NCBI GenBank assembly: GCA_964395915.1
Contig: CAYNDB010000125.1
Location: forward strand, 1-6,362
Direction: 5' to 3'
Length of the DNA: 6,362 nucleotides
From: CAYNDB01 sp964395915
GTDB taxonomy: Bacteria; Nitrospinota_A; UBA7883; JAJRTC01
Both the position numbers and the translations under genes were made by a program. The notes below the pieces were generated by a model that made no database searches, was not told the DNA's origin, and saw only the letters and a list, made by a program, of their open reading frames with translations. This document shows, in pieces, positions 4,581 through 6,362 of the stretch (positions are counted from its first letter, which is position 1; each line of letters opens with the position of its first letter).

Positions 4581-6362
4581 ACTGCCCTCCCCTTGTTCTT
4601 GCGAATTCTCCTGATGACCCACCATTCCGCTCCACCCATCACAAAAATCATGATGATAGGATAGATATAGACCGTTACCGGCGTGGTGGGTTGCAACAAA
4701 AGAAAATACCAGGAGGAAAGAGCGCTCCTCACTCCCGTCTCGTTGTTTGAGCCGTCCCAGGCAAAAAAGGATATCGGAATAAACTTACCGGGCACGAACT
4801 GGATGTCGAGATCCTTGTCCGGCGTAGAGAGAGACCTCTTAAAGATTAGCCGATACTGGCCTTCATCGTACTTAAGCTTTCCTGCCACCTGCTGACCACT
4901 ATCGTCCTGTACCTTAACATTCTTCGCCCCATTAGCGTTGAGCTCAATCGCGTTAGACCGCTCTGAACTCCAGCGCCAATGGTTAACGGGATTCTCTTTA
5001 TCGCCCATTAAAAAATAGGGCCTTTTGGTTCCAGTCGGAATCGTCACCGGAAATTGAACCGCAACCGAATCTTCAAATATCTTGGATTCCGGATCCGGTT
5101 CGCTCTTGGTAGTATCGTCCCAGACCAGCCGAAAGGCGACATCTTTATCATTGTAAACCGCCTGAACACGCATATTATCAGCGCTAGCAGTGAACATCCG
5201 AGGCTCTATGATCACCTGACTAACCATTGGTATATCCATATAAGGCACACTGTCCCAGATCGGATCCTCAGAATCAGAGGGTACCTTCTCGACCAACTGC
5301 GCCAGAACAGTGTAGCCTAGTTTTCGCTCTGTCTGTAAAGACTTCACGTAGTGAGCCAGAGCCCAGCGGTCATCATCGGAGAGGGAGAAAGGTTTCTCTT
5401 TAAAAGAAGGCATAGGGGTTCCGTCCAAGCCTGTAGAAACCGCCAGATAGATACTCTCAAGCGCTCCGCCTTTACGGCGGTATTCCCAAGGATGGGTTAA
5501 ATCCCGAGGATCAATTTTAAAGCCCCAGTCATCTTTTAGTTTTTTCATACTATCGCCCCTGGCCTTTTTTCCATGGCACTCATAACACTTAGACTTGAGG
5601 AAAAGCGCTTTGCCCTTTTCAATGAGTTCCGGGCTCGCCTCGGGCGGCTTTCCGACATGGACCGGTTGCGGGTTCTCTTCTTCCTCGAATACATCTGCGG
5701 CAAAACTCTTAATGTATTTGACCAAACCTTTTATCTCTTCATCCTTCAATTCATCCCAACTCGGCATTGCGGTGCCCGGTAAACCGTGCCGGATCGTTTG
5801 GAAAAGATCGTCGTCGGTGGGAGGCAGTCCGCTCGGTGTGGAGCGAAATTTGTATGTACCCCATGTAAAGTCTCTGGGACGCGGCACCACGAAATCCGCC
5901 GCCGGGCCATCACCCTCACCCTTTACACCATGACACGGCTCACAGCGTTTGACGTAAATCTTATGAATAGCCTCCTGCCCGCCATCTGCTTTACCGGTTT
6001 CTTCTTTTTCGCCCTCTTTGTCTCCCTCATGCTCATCCTCTTCAGACTCGAACTCTCCTACGGACTCCGCCTCACCCCAAGTCCGGGGCGACCAGCCTGT
6101 TAGATCATATAGATATAGGATTACCTTCCACCGTTGCTCTACGGTGAGCATCGTCTCCCACCGGGGCATGAACGAATCCCAGGGAGTCGATTCATTGGGG
6201 AGGCCCGGCCCGCCGGTGCTGATCCGCCAGAAGACAAATGATTCAGGCAACTGGGCGATCGTGCCAGGGTCCTGAAAATCGGCTGGAGGCGGGTTGATCC
6301 CATCAGCGAAGGGCCCGGCGCCGGTCAGCGCGTCACCATGACAAAAGAAGCAGTTTTGAAAA
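4577..6362 (-). CDS. Membrane-anchored triheme-or-more cytochrome c with EB_dh-type haem-b domain (5' partial)
   Basis: The reading frame stays open to the right edge (first whole codon at 6361), so the true start and signal peptide lie outside; 594 residues are visible. Three c-haem sites are seen: CFFCH at visible residues 4-8 (6338-6352), CEPCH at 140-144 (5930-5944) and CYECH at 259-263 (5573-5587). Each has a later Met-Pro that could be the distal ligand (FMPRW, AMPSW, PMPSF). Residues about 99-129 form a very acidic linker of Glu, Asp and Gly. Residues about 350-560 resemble the ethylbenzene/DMSO dehydrogenase gamma-subunit haem-b domain, including the typical LMGDK...PVNHWRW stretch near 451-463. 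A hydrophobic helix at about 563-583 followed by Arg/Lys anchors the C-terminus, with the haem domains periplasmic. Its TGA stop overlaps the start of the next cytochrome gene. The internal TTG at 6250 is unlikely to be the start, because it would exclude the first haem site. Function inferred: periplasmic electron transfer between the quinol-oxidising complex and an unknown partner. Confidence 0.88.
   Translation of the reverse strand, partial: FQNCFFCHGDALTGAGPFADGINPPPADFQDPGTIAQLPESFVFWRISTGGPGLPNESTPWDSFMPRWETMLTVEQRWKVILYLYDLTGWSPRTWGEAESVGEFESEEDEHEGDKEGEKEETGKADGGQEAIHKIYVKRCEPCHGVKGEGDGPAADFVVPRPRDFTWGTYKFRSTPSGLPPTDDDLFQTIRHGLPGTAMPSWDELKDEEIKGLVKYIKSFAADVFEEEENPQPVHVGKPPEASPELIEKGKALFLKSKCYECHGKKARGDSMKKLKDDWGFKIDPRDLTHPWEYRRKGGALESIYLAVSTGLDGTPMPSFKEKPFSLSDDDRWALAHYVKSLQTERKLGYTVLAQLVEKVPSDSEDPIWDSVPYMDIPMVSQVIIEPRMFTASADNMRVQAVYNDKDVAFRLVWDDTTKSEPDPESKIFEDSVAVQFPVTIPTGTKRPYFLMGDKENPVNHWRWSSERSNAIELNANGAKNVKVQDDSGQQVAGKLKYDEGQYRLIFKRSLSTPDKDLDIQFVPGKFIPISFFAWDGSNNETGVRSALSSWYFLLLQPTTPVTVYIYPIIMIFVMGGAEWWVIRRIRKNKGRAV
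4585..4594 (-). promoter_or_regulatory. Ribosome-binding site deciding the start of the dihaem lipoprotein
   Basis: The purine run AAGGGGAGGG lies four bases before ATG 4580, inside the end of the upstream cytochrome gene. It supports 4580 rather than the earlier in-frame ATG 4625. Confidence 0.75.

Noticed and set aside
1..6362. CRISPR array, tRNA, rRNA or complete mobile element
   Set aside because: I saw no regularly spaced repeats, tRNA-like cloverleaf, rRNA sequence or transposase; only short repeats and weak hairpins are present.

Overview
All seven genes I can support are on the minus strand, so the window is best read from base 6362 down to base 1. It looks like part of a respiratory electron-transfer cluster from a Gram-negative bacterium. 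Lipobox and signal-peptide proteins and periplasmic CXXCH cytochromes support a Gram-negative cell envelope. Multihaem cytochromes next to a cytochrome b of the b6/bc1 class suggest Nitrospinota, Nitrospirota or the former Deltaproteobacteria. That lineage is inferred from gene content and is weak; no taxonomic marker is present.

Layout in transcription order. (1) 6362-4577: the 5'-truncated end of a large membrane-anchored cytochrome with three visible CXXCH sites, an ethylbenzene-dehydrogenase-gamma-like (EB_dh) haem-b domain and one C-terminal transmembrane helix. (2) 4580-3810: a dihaem cytochrome c lipoprotein whose start codon overlaps the previous stop (ATGA). (3) A 122-base gap with attenuator-like hairpins and a possible 11-codon leader, then 3687-3013, a soluble dihaem cytochrome c. 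(4) 2998-2615: a small monohaem cytochrome c, 14 bases downstream. (5) 2387-1830: an exported protein with an NTF2/SnoaL-like pattern. (6) 1645-500: a cytochrome b with a C-terminal c-type haem, interrupted by an in-frame TAA at 1246-1244. (7) 522-1: a lipoprotein that overlaps the end of the cytochrome b gene by 23 bases and runs off the left edge.

How the genes may work together (inference): the cytochrome b would oxidise quinol in the membrane, and the exported c-type cytochromes would carry the electrons onward in the periplasm. I count nine CXXCH sites, two predicted b haems in cytochrome b and one predicted b haem in the EB_dh domain. No Rieske protein and no molybdopterin catalytic subunit is encoded in the window, so the full complex and its electron acceptor or donor cannot be settled here.

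The observation most worth checking is the TAA inside cytochrome b. The codons before and after it stay in one frame and align without a gap to the conserved cd-loop of cytochrome b6. This could be a sequencing error, a real nonsense mutation, a gene now working as two pieces, or stop-codon readthrough.
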